Source: Larix kaempferi (Eukaryota > Streptophyta > Pinopsida > Pinales > Pinaceae). Taken from it: 64,000 bases of DNA. The stretch covers positions 434,001-498,000 of the forward strand of contig BSBM01000152.1 in the NCBI GenBank assembly GCA_027924585.1, read 5' to 3'. The position numbers and the translations under genes are program-made. Under the pieces are notes generated by a model. The model saw only the letters and a list, made by a program, of their open reading frames with translations, was not told where the DNA came from and did not search any database. Of the stretch, positions 11,880 to 24,729 are shown in pieces; the stretch's first letter is position 1, and every line of letters starts with the position of its first letter.

Positions 11880-13154
11880 ATGGCCTAGGTACTATATTTT
11901 GGGTTTATAGAAGTCACACTTACTAAATTTAGCATATAGTTGATGTTTTCGTAGGACTTGTAGTACAATCTTGAGATGTTCTTCATGTTCTTCCTCACTT
12001 TTAGAATAGATTAGTATGTCGTCTATGAATACTAGTACAAATTTATTCAAGTAATTACTGAAATTGTTGTTCATCATGCACATAAAATTTGTTGGTGCAT
12101 TAGTTAGCGAGAAGGGCATTACGACAAACTCGTAGTGGCCATACCGGGTCTTAAAGGCGGTCTTGTTTATATCTTCGTCTCAGATTATTACTTGATGGTA
12201 TCCAGATCGTAATTCGATTTTGGAGAATATTCTTGCTCCCCCAACCTGGTCAAATAGATCGTTTATTCTGTGGACTAGATCCATGTTATTTATAGTTATT
12301 TTGTTTAGTTGTCTGTAGTCAATGCACATCTGCATTGTACCATCCTTCTTTTTCACAAAAAGTATAGGTGCTCCCCACAGGGACACACTAGGTCTGATGT
12401 ACCCTGTCTCAATCAGTTCTTTCAGTTGTAGTTTTAGCTCTACTAACTTGGGGGTACTCATGCGATAAGGGACTTTTGAAACTAGTACCGATCTAGGCAC
12501 TAGTTCTATGGAGAAGTCTAAGTCCCTTTTTGGCGGTATCTCTGGTATCTCTTCTGGAAATACATCCCTATAATCCTCTAGGACGAGAAAGTATTCAATT
12601 TTCTGTTCCTTTTCATTTTCCAAGTTGTGAATGTTGACTGCATAAATTTTGCATCCCTTCCTTACACATATTTGTACTTGTAAGGCTAATATCTGTCTGA
12701 TAGAGACCTTCTTAGGTATACCCTGTACCTTTATCTGGTTTCGTTGTTTATCCGTGCACATAGAAATTTTGTTTAGACAATCAAGCATGACATGGTGTTG
12801 TTCTAGCCAATCCATGCCTATCAGTATGTCGTATGCACCTAAAGGTAAAATGTTTAAATCTGCCTCGGTTTGGAAACCGTTCATGTCAATCTTACAACTT
12901 TTAATAAGTTCTGAAATTTTTCTCTTTGTACCTGTGGCCAAATGTACTAATGGCTTACTATGTTTCTCTTTGTTTAGTTTGCAATTTTCAACAACCTTAG
13001 GGGAAACATAAATACAACAATCCCCTGGATCAATTAGAATGGAAATAGGTGTAGTTGAGATTTTACCTTCTATTTCGACCATGGTGGATTGATGGTATGT
13101 TTGTCTTCCTTCTAGGGAAGAACATATCCTAGGTGTCATTTCCATATCTTCCAC
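11880..13154 (-). pseudogene. protease and reverse transcriptase part of gypsy pol (broken)
   Basis: The longest open piece (12180-13154) starts with an aspartic protease whose active site reads [13 protein letters not shown]; plant gypsy proteases often have D-P/S-G here. Next comes the RT fingers region ([20 protein letters not shown], then [10 protein letters not shown]). A stop at 12180-12182 follows GYHQVII, and the palm continues in 11892-12119 with [10 protein letters not shown], the FIDD form of the catalytic motif. RT copies element RNA into DNA. Nonsense mutations make it a fossil. Confidence 0.85.
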
Positions 13155-13159
13155 GGTTC

Positions 13160-14010
13160 CTTCCTCCTATAAATTATTTAGAAATCTAGTGTTTTTATTT
13201 GGGTAATACTTGTAGTAATGATATCCTTTACATCCCCAACATCTTCCTGGTATAGGGGTTGTTCTGGTTCCTCTATCCATTGTTGGCTTATTAACACTCT
13301 GTGCTGGCATATTTGATTGCGTCCCGAATTTGTTGAGACTACGTTTAGCCGGAAAACTGTTTTTTTCTTTCGGTAAGGAGGTGGTCTGAATCCTTGTCTT
13401 AGGTTTTCTAAAGAGGAGCTAATATTCTCCTTCTTTTTGTTTATGTTCTCAGTTTGGTGCTCGCTGAGTCCATAGCAGAGTCTAGCCTTGTATAAGGCCA
13501 CTTCCAATGTCTTTGGCGAATCAAATTCAATGTTATCTCTATAGAAAGTAGGAAGGAACCATAATAATTGTTGTACTTTTACCTTCTTGTCCTTTACGTA
13601 GGGAATATAGTGTAAAAGTTCAAGGAATTTGTTGATCAAAGAATCCATGGTAAGGGAGTTCCGTTTTAGTTCGTGGAATTCCTTTATTTTCTTATCGAAA
13701 AATATTTCTGTCATGTATTTCTCTTGAAACAATTTTCTAAAGGTTATCCACCCAAATCTTGTCCTACTTAGTTTCTTGGTGTGTCGCAAATATTGCCACC
13801 ATTGAGAAGCTTTTCCATTCAGATTGTAGATGGCCAAGAGAGCCTTCATTCAGCTGGAATATTTATGTACTTGATAGTATTTGTCCATCCCTAAAATCCA
13901 TTCTTCAACTTTCTCTCCTGAATCTAAGTCTCCCTCAAAAGTTGGAGCCTTCATCTTCCTGAACTCTCCCTGCAAACTGTCATCTCTCTTTTGTTTCTTC
14001 TTATGAGGGG
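13160..14010 (-). pseudogene. gag of the chromodomain gypsy element (broken)
   Basis: A gag domain begins near 13990 (MKAPTFEGDLDSGEKVEEWI), then after one stop continues at 13178-13849 with LNGKASQWWQYL and a basic region (RPPPYRKKKTVF). In another frame near 13240 a zinc-knuckle remnant CWGC...H is followed by tyrosine where the last cysteine should be, and its spacing is one residue short. Gag would form the capsid and bind RNA. Stops and a frameshift near the knuckle show decay. Confidence 0.75.
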
Positions 14011-14540
14011 ATGATAAATAAGAATCAAAAGAATCCCCATATTCATGGCCTAAGGTATTGGATGAGTTTGACTGTTTTGGAAACTCCTCATTTTCTTAAA
14101 TTCTGGACTACTAGTTTTCCTTTCATGGTGTTGTTTACCCATAGATCTATTTGTTAAGTGTGTTGTCTGTCTATGGTTTCTATTTTTGGTTAAGGTTTGA
14201 AGTACTACTTTGTTCACCTCATGTTGTTCTCATCTCTTGTTTAAGTTATCATCTTTGAAACTTCGAAACTCTGCTTGCAAGCTCCTTACTGTTTCAATAG
14301 TTCAGAATATTTGACTGTCTCGAAACTGTCATTTAGTTCTACTATCAATTCCTCTTCTTGAGGTGGTGAATTCAAGTTCCCATGCTAACTGTCATCTCTT
14401 TCAGCATTCATGATGCTTGTCTGTTCTGAAACAAAATTATATTCAATCTGCAAACAAACAAGATTTATTAGTTTTACTCATTCGTGAATTTGCAGCGGTT
14501 TAAGTAGTTTAAGCTCATAGGCCTCGAGTATTTGAATTTG
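14011..14540 (-). other. 5' leader of the chromodomain gypsy element
   Basis: Sequence between primer site and gag. Short stretches read as a possible charged gag N-terminus, but stops are frequent and no domain is recognisable. Confidence 0.4.
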
Positions 14541-14553
14541 GGATCTAATACCA
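14541..14553 (-). promoter_or_regulatory. primer binding site, tRNA-iMet type
   Basis: The minus strand reads TGGTATTAGATCC, close to the usual TGGTATCAGAGC complementary to initiator methionine tRNA, two bases after the 5' LTR end. Confidence 0.65.
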
Positions 14554-14885
14554 CTTTTAATTTCCCTCAAAAATTCAAATTAAAATAAAATTATAATGGC
14601 CTAAACTATCGTAAAATACATGATTTTGTAAATTAACTTCAACACTCGTTAATTATTAATATTCTTACTTGTTTGCGTCTCGTATGGTTGGTGAATCGGT
14701 TATTCTAAATGTATTCTTTTGGATTGTTTCCTTTCGCTTGACTTTCGAATGATCGATATAGGATTATTTAGAGTGATAGCCTAAAATAACACCTAACTCA
14801 CTGTAATAATATTTATTCGTCGTAACTAGATTTGGTCTTGACCTTATATTATAATGATGATGGAGTATTCTTTTATTGTAAGTGT

Positions 14886-15528
14886 TGTTGATGTATTTGT
14901 AACTTCGGAAGATATTCACTTGTATATTGTATGTATTACATTTGTACTTTAATGTATCCCCAACGGAGATGTATTATTCCTCCTATTGGAAGTGTCGTCA
15001 TTTGTATTTGCAAGTGTCGCAAGGTATATTGTAAGTGTCGTAACTTATATTTGATGGGTTATTAGACCACCTTAGAGGGGTCGTCCCAGTATGAGTTAAA
15101 GGGTTATTAGACCACCCTAGTGGGGTCAGCCCAGTGACAAGTGGTAATGGGTTATTAGACTCTCCTAAGGGAGGTCATCCCAGTTAGAGTAAAATGCAAG
15201 TAAAGGTAAAGTATAAATAGAGAGGAGCACCTCTCTATTTATTCATTCATTCACTCACTCACTTCGCATTAGTGAGAGAGAGGAGGAGTGTGCACAAATG
15301 GAGGAGGAGAATATTCTAGGAGACTATCTCTTGTTTTGTGATTTCATCTTTGTGATCTTTGTATTGGTTCTCATTCTATCTCTGAGGAAGTTGCGGGGTT
15401 TTTCACCTTCTTGGTTTTCCCCAGTGAAATGTTTAGTGTCTCTTGTCTCTTGTGTTTGATATGCTATGCATGCTGTTCTCTCAGTTAAGATCCTAGATCA
15501 TATTGAATTAAATGATGAAAAACTAACA
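14886..15528 (+). repeat. 5' LTR of the nested copia element
   Basis: 643 bp. Contains three variants of a GGGTTATTAGACCACC...GGGGTC...CCCAGT motif (15057-15183), a TATA box (TATAAATAG, 15212-15220), a short ATTC/ACTC microsatellite after it, and CT-rich 3' sequence. Confidence 0.9.
15212..15220 (+). promoter_or_regulatory. TATA box of the copia LTR
   Basis: TATAAATAG, repeated at 21277-21285 in the 3' LTR. Its conservation in both LTRs and position about 325 bp into the LTR fit the element promoter. Confidence 0.55.
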
Positions 15529-15540
15529 TGGTATCATAGC
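15529..15540 (+). promoter_or_regulatory. primer binding site, tRNA-iMet type
   Basis: TGGTATCATAGC directly abuts the LTR end AACTAACA; it differs by one base from TGGTATCAGAGC. Confidence 0.8.
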
Positions 15541-18120
15541 TATCCTGAAGGAAGGCATTGTATGGCATTTACGACACTTGTTGCACTTGTGACAAATTGG
15601 AAGCTAGGGCTTGGTATAGTAAAAACTAGTCATCGTGTAACTTTTGCTATAAATCCGTTTTGGAGAAGGTTCATGATCTGAAAATTTTACAAGCCGAAGA
15701 TGAAATGTCCATGTACCTTGTGTCCAAATATCAGCCTCAGATTCATTGTACTTTGTGAGATATGATTCGTACAAGTTAGGGTTTCTGCCTCTTCCAGAAT
15801 GCAGACCTAAACAGATGACCTAGGCACAAAGATCATATATCGAGCTAAGAAGCTCCAAAATGGGATTCTGTAAAAAGTGAAAGTTAGGGAACGGATTCGA
15901 GTTTCACAGGTCTGAGTTTCACAGGCCGAAGTTGAAACAGTGACAGGTGGCACTCCATACAAGTTCGCTATGTTGTTTCATCCCATAAACAGGTCATGTT
16001 GCGACACTTAGCATATCTCTCTCATGGAGAATCCATTGGAGCTCAGATCTGTGGGGTTGGAAAGATGACAGGTCAATCTACCACAGGCCAAAGTTTCAGA
16101 CCCTAAGGATCCGATATTTTAGAGATACATTAGAAACAATATGGCATATAATTCTGTCCAAACAGAATTGGATTCTGAGCATGTTCATTTTTTTTTTGTT
16201 ACTGCTGTGGGAAATTAGGGTTTCTGCAAAAGTCAAAAATTTTGGAATCTGAGACCATGGCTGGATTCTCCTCATAAAAATCGAAATTTAGAGACCAAGA
16301 TCAAAGTTTTTGGTTGGGTAGAACCCTGAGCTCTATCAAACCCTAATTTGTGATTTTGACCAGAAGACCAGAAAAACCAGAAAACCAGAATTTGACAAAA
16401 GCTGTAGATCCGAAACTCACAAGTCAATTTTGAGGTGTCAATTTTTGGAGTTTTCAAAATATGAGCACACTAGCTTGCTCACCTCAGTCATCTGCATCTC
16501 CCTAACTAGACAGAAGTTTGAAATTCCAAGTTTGGATTTTTAGGGTTTCTCTGACAAACCCTAGCCAGCTCCAGATCCAGATTCAACAAATCAAGTGGAT
16601 TGGGTTAATCCTAAAAGAGAATGATTTGGACACCTAAATAAGTGAAGAAGTTCCAGTTCCAGAGGGAGATGAGGCTAAGACCTTACAAAAGAAAACTACA
16701 AGCAATCCCGACAGGTATGACTTGAGAAGATACAGGTATCACCTTATTAAAAGCATGAATGCATGTGGATAATAGAAGACATTCATTTATTAGGTTTATG
16801 ACACTTATGATTGTACTAATGCACTTGTGGTGTTGTATGAGGATGATGATGTCTGCTAACATGAAAGGTACATCAAGAAAGACAAATCCATATGACCATG
16901 ATGACATGAAGACAAAGACTCATCCATAGTCATTGATCACATAGAAGATCTACTTACAAGGTATGTATAATTTGGTTCTACAATGCTTAACTTATGAGAT
17001 ATACAGGTTACTAGCACAAGGTTGAAGAGAACAAAGAAGACATTGTTTGGGTATGTTAGACAAGCATGATAATCTAGGTATGTTTCTCTTATATCAAGTT
17101 AGAACCCTACTTTGTGTTAGGATCTTAGATAAGTATACTTTTTTATGATTGATAATGATTATTCATGAAGTTATAAGTTTGAGTAATCATGGTTTTATGC
17201 ATATTATGCTTCTTAGTTTGATTAGTGATATGACAAACTAGAAGAGTCCCATGGTCATATAAGAATATGAATAAAAGTACTCCCTGAAACCTTGAATACT
17301 AACGATTGTGATAAATTACCTGTATATGAAATTGTCATGACCATACATGTTTAAGATGATTTAGAATCATAATGTTTTGATAGTATTGAGATTATACTAA
17401 TATGATTATCTTGAGGATGACACAATGATGACACTAGTGCACACTTAAGCATGCATAGTGGTCCGGGATAGATATAAGTTCAAAGTTAGATAATCCAGGA
17501 AGAAAATATCAAGAGGGAGGACACTCCAGTAGTTCCTGCAATGAAGCAAAGACCAAGAGGGAGCACACTTTAGTAATTCTTGTAAGGAAGCAAAGATTGA
17601 GAGGGATTCCACCCAACAAGCAAACAAGGATAAGTATTTGAATTGTCATTTCTTGTATATATGATTACTTAAATGATGTTGTTCATTCATGTACATACTT
17701 ATGTTCCTAGATTTAGGATGTATATTATGAATTTTATAAAAGTTTCATTAATGAACAAGATATTGCTAATATAGTAATGGGTAAGTGGCCTATGGTACTG
17801 TACAACACTCCATTGCTACTTAAATAGAATGAAACCTCTTTGCTGACATGTTGGGAGTAGTGCACACTCTTAACAATGTTCTCGTAGAGATGGAAGGAAT
17901 CTATAAAGTTATATAGGATATGGATAAATGTTGTATTGAAGCATTGGCTAAGATAATTGCATGACTATATGACATATGTCCTTATGCGTAAGATTCTGTT
18001 CTGAAAACTATGAGATGTTTCTAATCATGCAATTGAATTTGACTTGTAGGAAAGATCTTGTACAAATACCTACAAAAGAAGGACAATGACATTTGTTCCA
18101 GCAATGAAGTTCAAGAAAAC
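15541..18120 (+). other. internal region of nested copia without recognised gag, protease or integrase
   Basis: 2.6 kb with many stops in all frames and no conserved copia motif that I can see (no CCHC knuckle, no integrase core). In an autonomous copia element these genes would sit here. It may be unrelated sequence acquired by the element, or extremely decayed coding DNA. Confidence 0.5.
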
Positions 18121-18129
18121 TACTTATTG

Positions 18130-19680
18130 AAGATATTGAAGAATCTGAAGTTCCCAATATCAGGGATGCAGTAATGGAAGGATGCCATGATCGAGGAGTA
18201 CCAGTCGATCATGAAGAATGATGTCTAGGATGTGGTCCTGAGACCAAAAGGGAAGTCTATTGTGACATCCAAGTAGATCTACAAGATCAAGCATGCTGTA
18301 GATGGTAGCATAGAGAAATACAAGGCAAGGTTTGTGGCTCGTGGCTTCTCCCAGAAAGAAGGGATCGATTATGAAGAGGCTTTTGCACCTGTAGCCAGAT
18401 ACACTTCCATTAGAACAATACTTGCTCTGGCTGTAGTAATGAAGTGGAAGATACACTAGATGGATGTCAAGACAACTTTCTTGAATGATGTAGTCGAAGA
18501 GGAAGTGTATGTGGAGCAACCACTCGGTTTTGAGACACATGACAGGGAGTCATATGTGTGGAAGTTAAAGAAAGCCTTGTATGGATTGAAGCAAGCACCC
18601 AGGACATGGTACGGTAGGATAGACAACTTCCTGTCCAGTTTGGGCTTTACCAAGAGTAAAGCGGATTCCAACCTTTACTACAAGGTTGAGGAAGGAAATC
18701 CAGTGATACTCCTACTGTATGTGGATGACTTGTTTGCGACAGGTGAGGATAGGTTGATTGCCGACACGAAGAGGAAGCTTGCTGCCGAGTTCGAGATGAA
18801 GGACTTGGGTATGATGCATTACTTTCTAGGTATGGAGGTGTGGCAAAGTGCAGATGGAATCTTCCTAGGACAAGGGAAGTATGCAGTAGAGATCCTGAAT
18901 TGGTTCAGGATGATGGACTACAAGGCCATGGCCACACCTATGGCATCGAACCTAAAGCTATTGAGTGATGCTTCATCATAGTCAGTTGATGCCACAATGT
19001 ATCGTCAGATGATTGGGTCCTTGATGTACCTGACGAACACGAGACCAGATATTTGCTTTGCTGTGAATAGCTTGAACCAGCTCCTGATGGATCCTAGACA
19101 TGTTCATTTGATTGCTGTAAAGCATATTCTGAGGTACCTGAAGGGTACAGTTGATTATGGGCTCAAGTATGATGCAAATAAAAGGTTTAACCTGGAGGGT
19201 TATGTTGATTTAGATTGGGTAGGCAGTGCTGCAGATAGGAAGAGCACTTCGAGGTGCTACTTTAGTATGGGATCAAGTGTGATCTCTTGGTTTAGCAGGA
19301 AGCAATCCTACGTGGCACTGAGTATAGCCAAAGTAGAGTATGTCGTAGCTTGTTCGGCCAATTGTGAGGTAGTATGGCTAAGGAAGCTACTGTCATATTT
19401 ATTTGATCTCCAGTTGGATGCTACTTGTATATTCTGTGACAACCAGAGTTGTGTGAAGTTGTGAAAGAACCCAGTGTTCCATGATAGGTCGAAGGATATC
19501 GAGATCAAATATAACTATATCAGGGATATGGTGCAGAGAGGAGCAATGAAGCTCTTGTATGTTGCGACGAACGAGCAGAGTGAAGATGTTTTGACCAAAC
19601 CACTAGTTAGAGTGAAGTTCGAGTACTTCAAAGAGAGGCTTGGTGTTCTTCAGATAGAAGATAATTCGAGGAGGAAGTGA
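18130..19680 (+). pseudogene. copia reverse transcriptase and RNase H (broken)
   Basis: One main plus frame from about 18172 to the stop at 19678-19680. [42 protein letters not shown], then KKALYGLKQAPRTWY (18567-18610) and the catalytic LLYVDDLFATG (about 18710-18745). RNase H: ADRKSTSRCYF, CDNQSCVKL, and the closing EDVLTKPL segment. Stops break it at about 18457, 18979 and 19462, with a frameshift near 18170. The enzyme would copy element RNA into DNA; this copy cannot be translated whole. Confidence 0.9.
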
Positions 19681-19744
19681 TGGGACACATTTGCAGGAGC
19701 CATTCCAAGCACGATGGTAGGAGGATCCTTCCCATGGATGTGGA

Positions 19745-20080
19745 TGTAAGTGTTGTATGATGAGTGTCAGGACGATGCTCCAGATGATGCTATTGATGAT
19801 GATGATCAGGATGATCATGTGTGAAGAGCATCAGGACGATGCTATGATGATGATCAGGATGATCATGTGATGATGATATGCATCAGGACGATGCTATGAT
19901 GATGATTAGGATGATCATGTGATGATGATATGCATCAGGATGATGCTATAATGATGATCAGGATGATCATGTGATGATGATGTGCATAAGGATGATGCAC
20001 TGTATGATGATCAGTATGATCATGAGCATCAGGATGATACTTCGTGCAAGGATGATCAGGTTGATCATGAGTATCAAGGG
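19745..20080 (+). repeat. GATGAT-rich minisatellite
   Basis: About six units of roughly 50-60 bp built from ATCAGGACGATGCT, ATGATGATCAGGATGATCATG and GATGATGATATGC. It lies after the pol stop, inside the copia element. Confidence 0.8.
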
Positions 20081-20084
20081 GATA

Positions 20085-20665
20085 CTTCGAGGCCGTGGAT
20101 ATGTGACAGGTTGTGTAGTAGCATGTAATAGCTCCCTGGGAGATCCGATAGGTTGAGCAGTAAGCTCGTAACCACTCCTGGGATGCTCTTTCGAGGCTTT
20201 ACGAGGGAGGCATGTAACCAGTCTTAGAGATTCGATAGGTTGTGCTAGGCACGTAAAAGTCCTGGGATTCTCTTTAGATATCTTGTCGGTCGTGCTAGGC
20301 ACATAAAAATTCCTGGGATGCTCTTTTAAGGTTTTGCATGTTCACATGTAATTAGTCGTAAAGATCTGATAGGTTGTGCTAGGAATGTAAAATTCCTGGG
20401 ATCCTCTTTAGAGATCTTGTCCGTCGTGCTAGGCACATAAACATTCCTAGAATTCTCTTTAAAGGTTTTGTGAAGGATGCATGTAATCAGTCTTGGGAGA
20501 CCTTGCCGGTCGTGCGAAAGCACATACAGGATCCTGGGATGCTCTTGTTAGGTTTTGCAGAGACTGCATGTAATCAGTCCTGGGATATCTTGTCGGTCAT
20601 GCAAAAGCACATAAAGGTTATTGGGATGCTCTTGTCAGGTTTTGCAGAGGCACATAATCAATTTT
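20085..20665 (+). repeat. tandem repeat before the copia 3' LTR
   Basis: Imperfect units share GCATGTAATCAGTC, CTTGTCGGTCGTGC, GGCACATAAA and CCTGGGATGCTCTT. Sub-units of about 65-75 bp alternate to give a longer period of about 130-150 bp. Nothing coding is evident. Confidence 0.75.
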
Positions 20666-20938
20666 GATATTCCACCTATATCAAGTCGCTCGCAGAGATG
20701 ATGAAGACCTACAGGAGGATAGGCCTACATCCAGCATGAAAAAGGGTTGGCTCTGTAGAACTTCCTATGACGAGAATAATTGAGAGATAGCACCAGTGAT
20801 CGAGATGACCAGTACATAAGCAGTGACGATGATGCTCCATGATCCAGTTACGATGATCCAACTCCAGAAATGAACACGTGTGCCTATATGTATTCATGAA
20901 CTGTGTCATGATAATACCTTCAAGATAATACCTTCCTA

Positions 20939-20950
20939 GTTAAGAGGGAT
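20939..20950 (+). promoter_or_regulatory. polypurine tract
   Basis: A GTTAAGAGGGAT stretch directly before the 3' LTR. Confidence 0.6.
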
Positions 20951-21589
20951 TGTTGATGTATTTGTGACTTCAGAAGATATTCACCTATATATTGTATGTA
21001 TTACATTTGTACTTTATTGTATCCCCAATGCGGATGTATTATTCCTTCGATTGGAAGTGTCGTCATTTGTATTTGCAAGTGTCGCAAGTTATATTGTAAG
21101 TGTTGTAACTTATGTTTGATGGGTTATTAGACCACCTTAGAGGGGTCAGCCTAGTATGAGTTAAAGGGTTATTAAACCACCCTAGTGGGGTCGGCCCAGT
21201 GATAAGTGGTAATGGGTTATTAGACTCTCCTAAGGGAGGTCGGCCCAGTTAGAGTAAAAGGCAAGTAAAGGTAAAGTATAAATAGAGAGGAGCACCTCTT
21301 TATTTATTCATTCATTCACTCACTTCACATTAGTGAGAGAGAGGAGGAGTGCACACAAGTGGAGTAGGAGAAGCTGCTAGGAGACTATCTCTTGTTTTGG
21401 GATTTCATTTTTGTGAGCTTTATATTGGTGCTCATTCTATCTCTGAGGAAGTTGCGGGGTTTTTCACCTTCTTAGTTTTCCTCGGTGAAATGTTTTATGT
21501 CTCTTGTCTCTTGTGTTTGATATGCTATACATGTTGTTCTCTCAAGTAAAATCCTAGATCATATTGAATTAAATGATGAAAAACTAACA
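20951..21589 (+). repeat. 3' LTR of the nested copia element
   Basis: 639 bp, aligned along its full length with the 5' LTR; a 4-bp ACTC unit is missing from the microsatellite and substitutions are scattered. Confidence 0.9.
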
Positions 21590-23027
21590 AGTGTTCAATG
21601 CCTGTTTTACTCTACTTGTCCTATGTTGGAATATGTTTTAAGGATGGTTGTTGTCTCTGTGGATGGATCTCGGACCCACTGCTTCCCGAGTTTACTTAGC
21701 TTATTATAAGCTAACATCATTCTTAATTGTCTCTGCAGGTGGTTTGGTTGAACAACGCAATGCCTTACGGCTAGCGTATGCAATTCCCTAAGTTCTTCAA
21801 AGTTTAAGCTTTTCCATGTATAAAGAAGGGGGAACAAGGTCCCATAGTAAGAACATGCCATGGTCATGCATAGCTCAGCTTTGGTGAAGGTTTCCCACAT
21901 TTTATATGAACCTACGCACTTATAATAATGTTCATTGGTATTATCTTAGTGCTATTCGTATGTAATTTAAACCATAGTGGGGAGGTGGTTGGCATTCAAT
22001 ACTGCCCTGGTGATGGACAGGCGCATGAAATGTGTGAAGGTTCCACGTTGGCATTGCATTCAAGTTTGGACAGGAGGTAGGGTTTTACACTTTCATTCAC
22101 GGTTTGGATGTATCATTTGGTATGTTTGTGACTTCGTTGTAGGGGAGGGAATCTGAGGCTTCCTCTTTGTGTTTTCCTTGGAAGTGACTTGTACAGGACC
22201 AGAGCTGCACTCTTGGTCTATGGTGTAACGCTTGGGAGAAGGCGACTTCATGTTGTTGGCTTCAATTTAGGTATGGTTCTACCCACTCGTTATTTGGTAT
22301 TTTTTGTGTAAAGATTTATGTATGTGCATTTTCATGTCAGCTGACCTCTGGTTTGTTCTGTGTTCAAGGTGATTTATACAGCATTTTACCACCTAGGGTT
22401 GCTTTGTGAAAATGCTAGTTGACTGCAATTGCTTCGGGTAAGCTCATGGCCTCTAATGGACTTGCTTTACTCTACGAAGAAACGTTTGAATATGTTGGTT
22501 CTGGTTTGTGGTTTGGTGTTTATAATGCTGGTTCGATGCACTCCTAGTGGAGAGACAAGGGATTCCTAGTGAGCCATAAATATTCTTAGCAGGGTGTTGC
22601 TCTGTTGCATGTCTGTAATTTTTTCCTATTTTAGGGGTTTTCACTGTGTAATTTAGATAATAGCGATTTTGTATATTCAGGGTTTATCTAAGGGTTTTAA
22701 ATGAATGTAATATGCCTATCAAGCATTTCAAGTTCTCTAGTTTTGGTATACTGTGTTTTGAATAGCGGAGCGCTTCACGGTTTTATGTCTGTAAATTGAA
22801 ATGGCACTCTCCGTTTTGGTCTTTCTCTGCAATATGAATTGTCTCTCAGTTTTGGTATTTCTCTGCAATACGTATTTATTACTTTTAGCATAAGCATGAT
22901 GCTTTCTGTTCAGGAATCTATGCTCTGTTGTTGAGATTTTGCTTATTAAAAACTACTATTTTCGAAGTGTGCATGGAGGTGAGGAATCTGGGTTTTAACG
23001 TGTTTAAATTCTATGAGTGTGTTAATG

Positions 23028-23350
23028 CCTAACATATTTAATTCCTAGTCAAACGCTTGAGCGTGACCCTGTTTATTTTTGGAGTTTTGGTTCTACGGGA
23101 TTCGATCCCTGGTCAACCACTTGAGCATGACCCTGTCTGTGTGTGAATTGGAATTTCAATGCTACAGAATTCGATCCCTGGTCAAACGTTGAGAGCGGGA
23201 CCCTATCTGTGTGTGAAATAAACTTCGACATTTACGGGATTCGATCCCTCGTCAAATGCTAGAAACATGACCTTAATTGTGTGTGAGATAGAAATCGTTC
23301 TTTATGGGATTTGATCCCTAGTCAACGTTGGAAGCGTGACCCTAACTATC
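23028..23350. repeat. LTR minisatellite A, right copy
   Basis: Same GATTCGATCCCTGGTCAA-type units as at 7600-7925. Confidence 0.75.
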
Positions 23351-24729
23351 TGCGACTTGCGTAAGTACATGACTTAGCATGAGTCCACCTTGTGTTTCTT
23401 GTTTTGACTAAGGAGAGCTTTACTCTCACTCTGTTTTGTGCAAAGGGTAACATAATGTTGGAATTCTATTTGATATATATGATATGTGATGTTTTAATGA
23501 AAGTAATGGTTTGATTTTTAAGTTTCCTATTTAGTGTAGTTTAATGATTTATATGTTTTTGATGATTTCTATATTTAATATATATAATTTATAAGCATAT
23601 ATATTAAATATCCTAGTTAGAGTGTAGGGACTTGGTCCCAAAATCCGGTTCTAGGATTCTCTCTATATATAGGAAGAATGGGAGTTTTGTCCTGAGGTAT
23701 GATAGATAACTATGCTATGCAATTTTAAATACTAATTTGGAATTAAAAGATAACCCATGTGTCATGGATAATTAATTATGCCAATGACTATATGTAAATA
23801 TTATAAATAATGATGATAGTTTGTAAATTAAATCTGCATGACTAATATTTGAAATCATAATATTTACTAGAATTTATTTCTACAAATTAGATTAAATCTA
23901 CTGAAGAACCCAATTTGATTTTTATGAGCGGATCTAACATATTTATATTAAATCACAGTATATATATTTGAACAATAATATTGCATGAACAAAATATAAA
24001 AGAAAACGATTCAGATATATAAAAGTATAATCTTTGAATGAACAATAATAACATGAATATACTTATCAGTCCTTTATTTGCTTTCCGCATGACTTGGAAA
24101 CTGCCACGTTCCACCCAACCAAAGGCCTCAAACCGTTCCTGGTTTTTTCAACAGGTCACCCTTGAGTCGAACCGAGCATGACAAGAACTAGAAGGCCTAG
24201 GGTAAATTTTCTATCTTCTTTACTAACAACATAGTAGTCACAAGGTCCGTTTACCATCCATTTTTGTGGATCTTGTAAAATAAATTCCCCTAATATTCCC
24301 ACTGTTCTCTCTCTAGGACACACCAAATATCATACAATTTGGTAATCTAAGCGCTCAAACATCCATGACTGAACCCTCTAGGGAAATTGGAGACACTTCC
24401 CCTTGAAATGCTCTCTCTCTGCTACTTATAAGATTTTATGAGGAAATGCTGCTAGGAATTAGGTTTAAATCACTCAGTTTAGTTGTTAGACACACTGATT
24501 GTTCTGTTTTTATCTTTAATTAATAATTTAGTTTATTTTTAACTCTCGCAATTTATTTTATCCTTATTTAATAAAAGTAGTATTTTTACTCATCCTAACA
24601 TCTAGTTGATCTTAGTTAGCAACTACTTAACCATTCTAAACTATTGCATGCTCGGTCCCTCTTTGAGTGGCAGTCCCAGTCAGTTTAAAAGAACAAAGTA
24701 TATAATTTAGATTAATAATAATTCAATGG

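Larger units (their letters stand above)
14886..21589 (+). mobile_element. nested Ty1/copia-type element with reduced coding content
   Basis: Flanked by AGTGT (14881-14885 and 21590-21594), a perfect 5-bp target duplication. LTRs of 643 and 639 bp begin TGTTGATGTATTTG and end AAACTAACA. Primer site, a long non-coding stretch, an RT-RNase H fragment, satellite-like repeats and a purine tract lie between. No gag, protease or integrase was recognised, so it probably depended on other elements. The LTRs differ at roughly 45-50 of about 640 sites by eye (about 7%). Confidence 0.9.
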
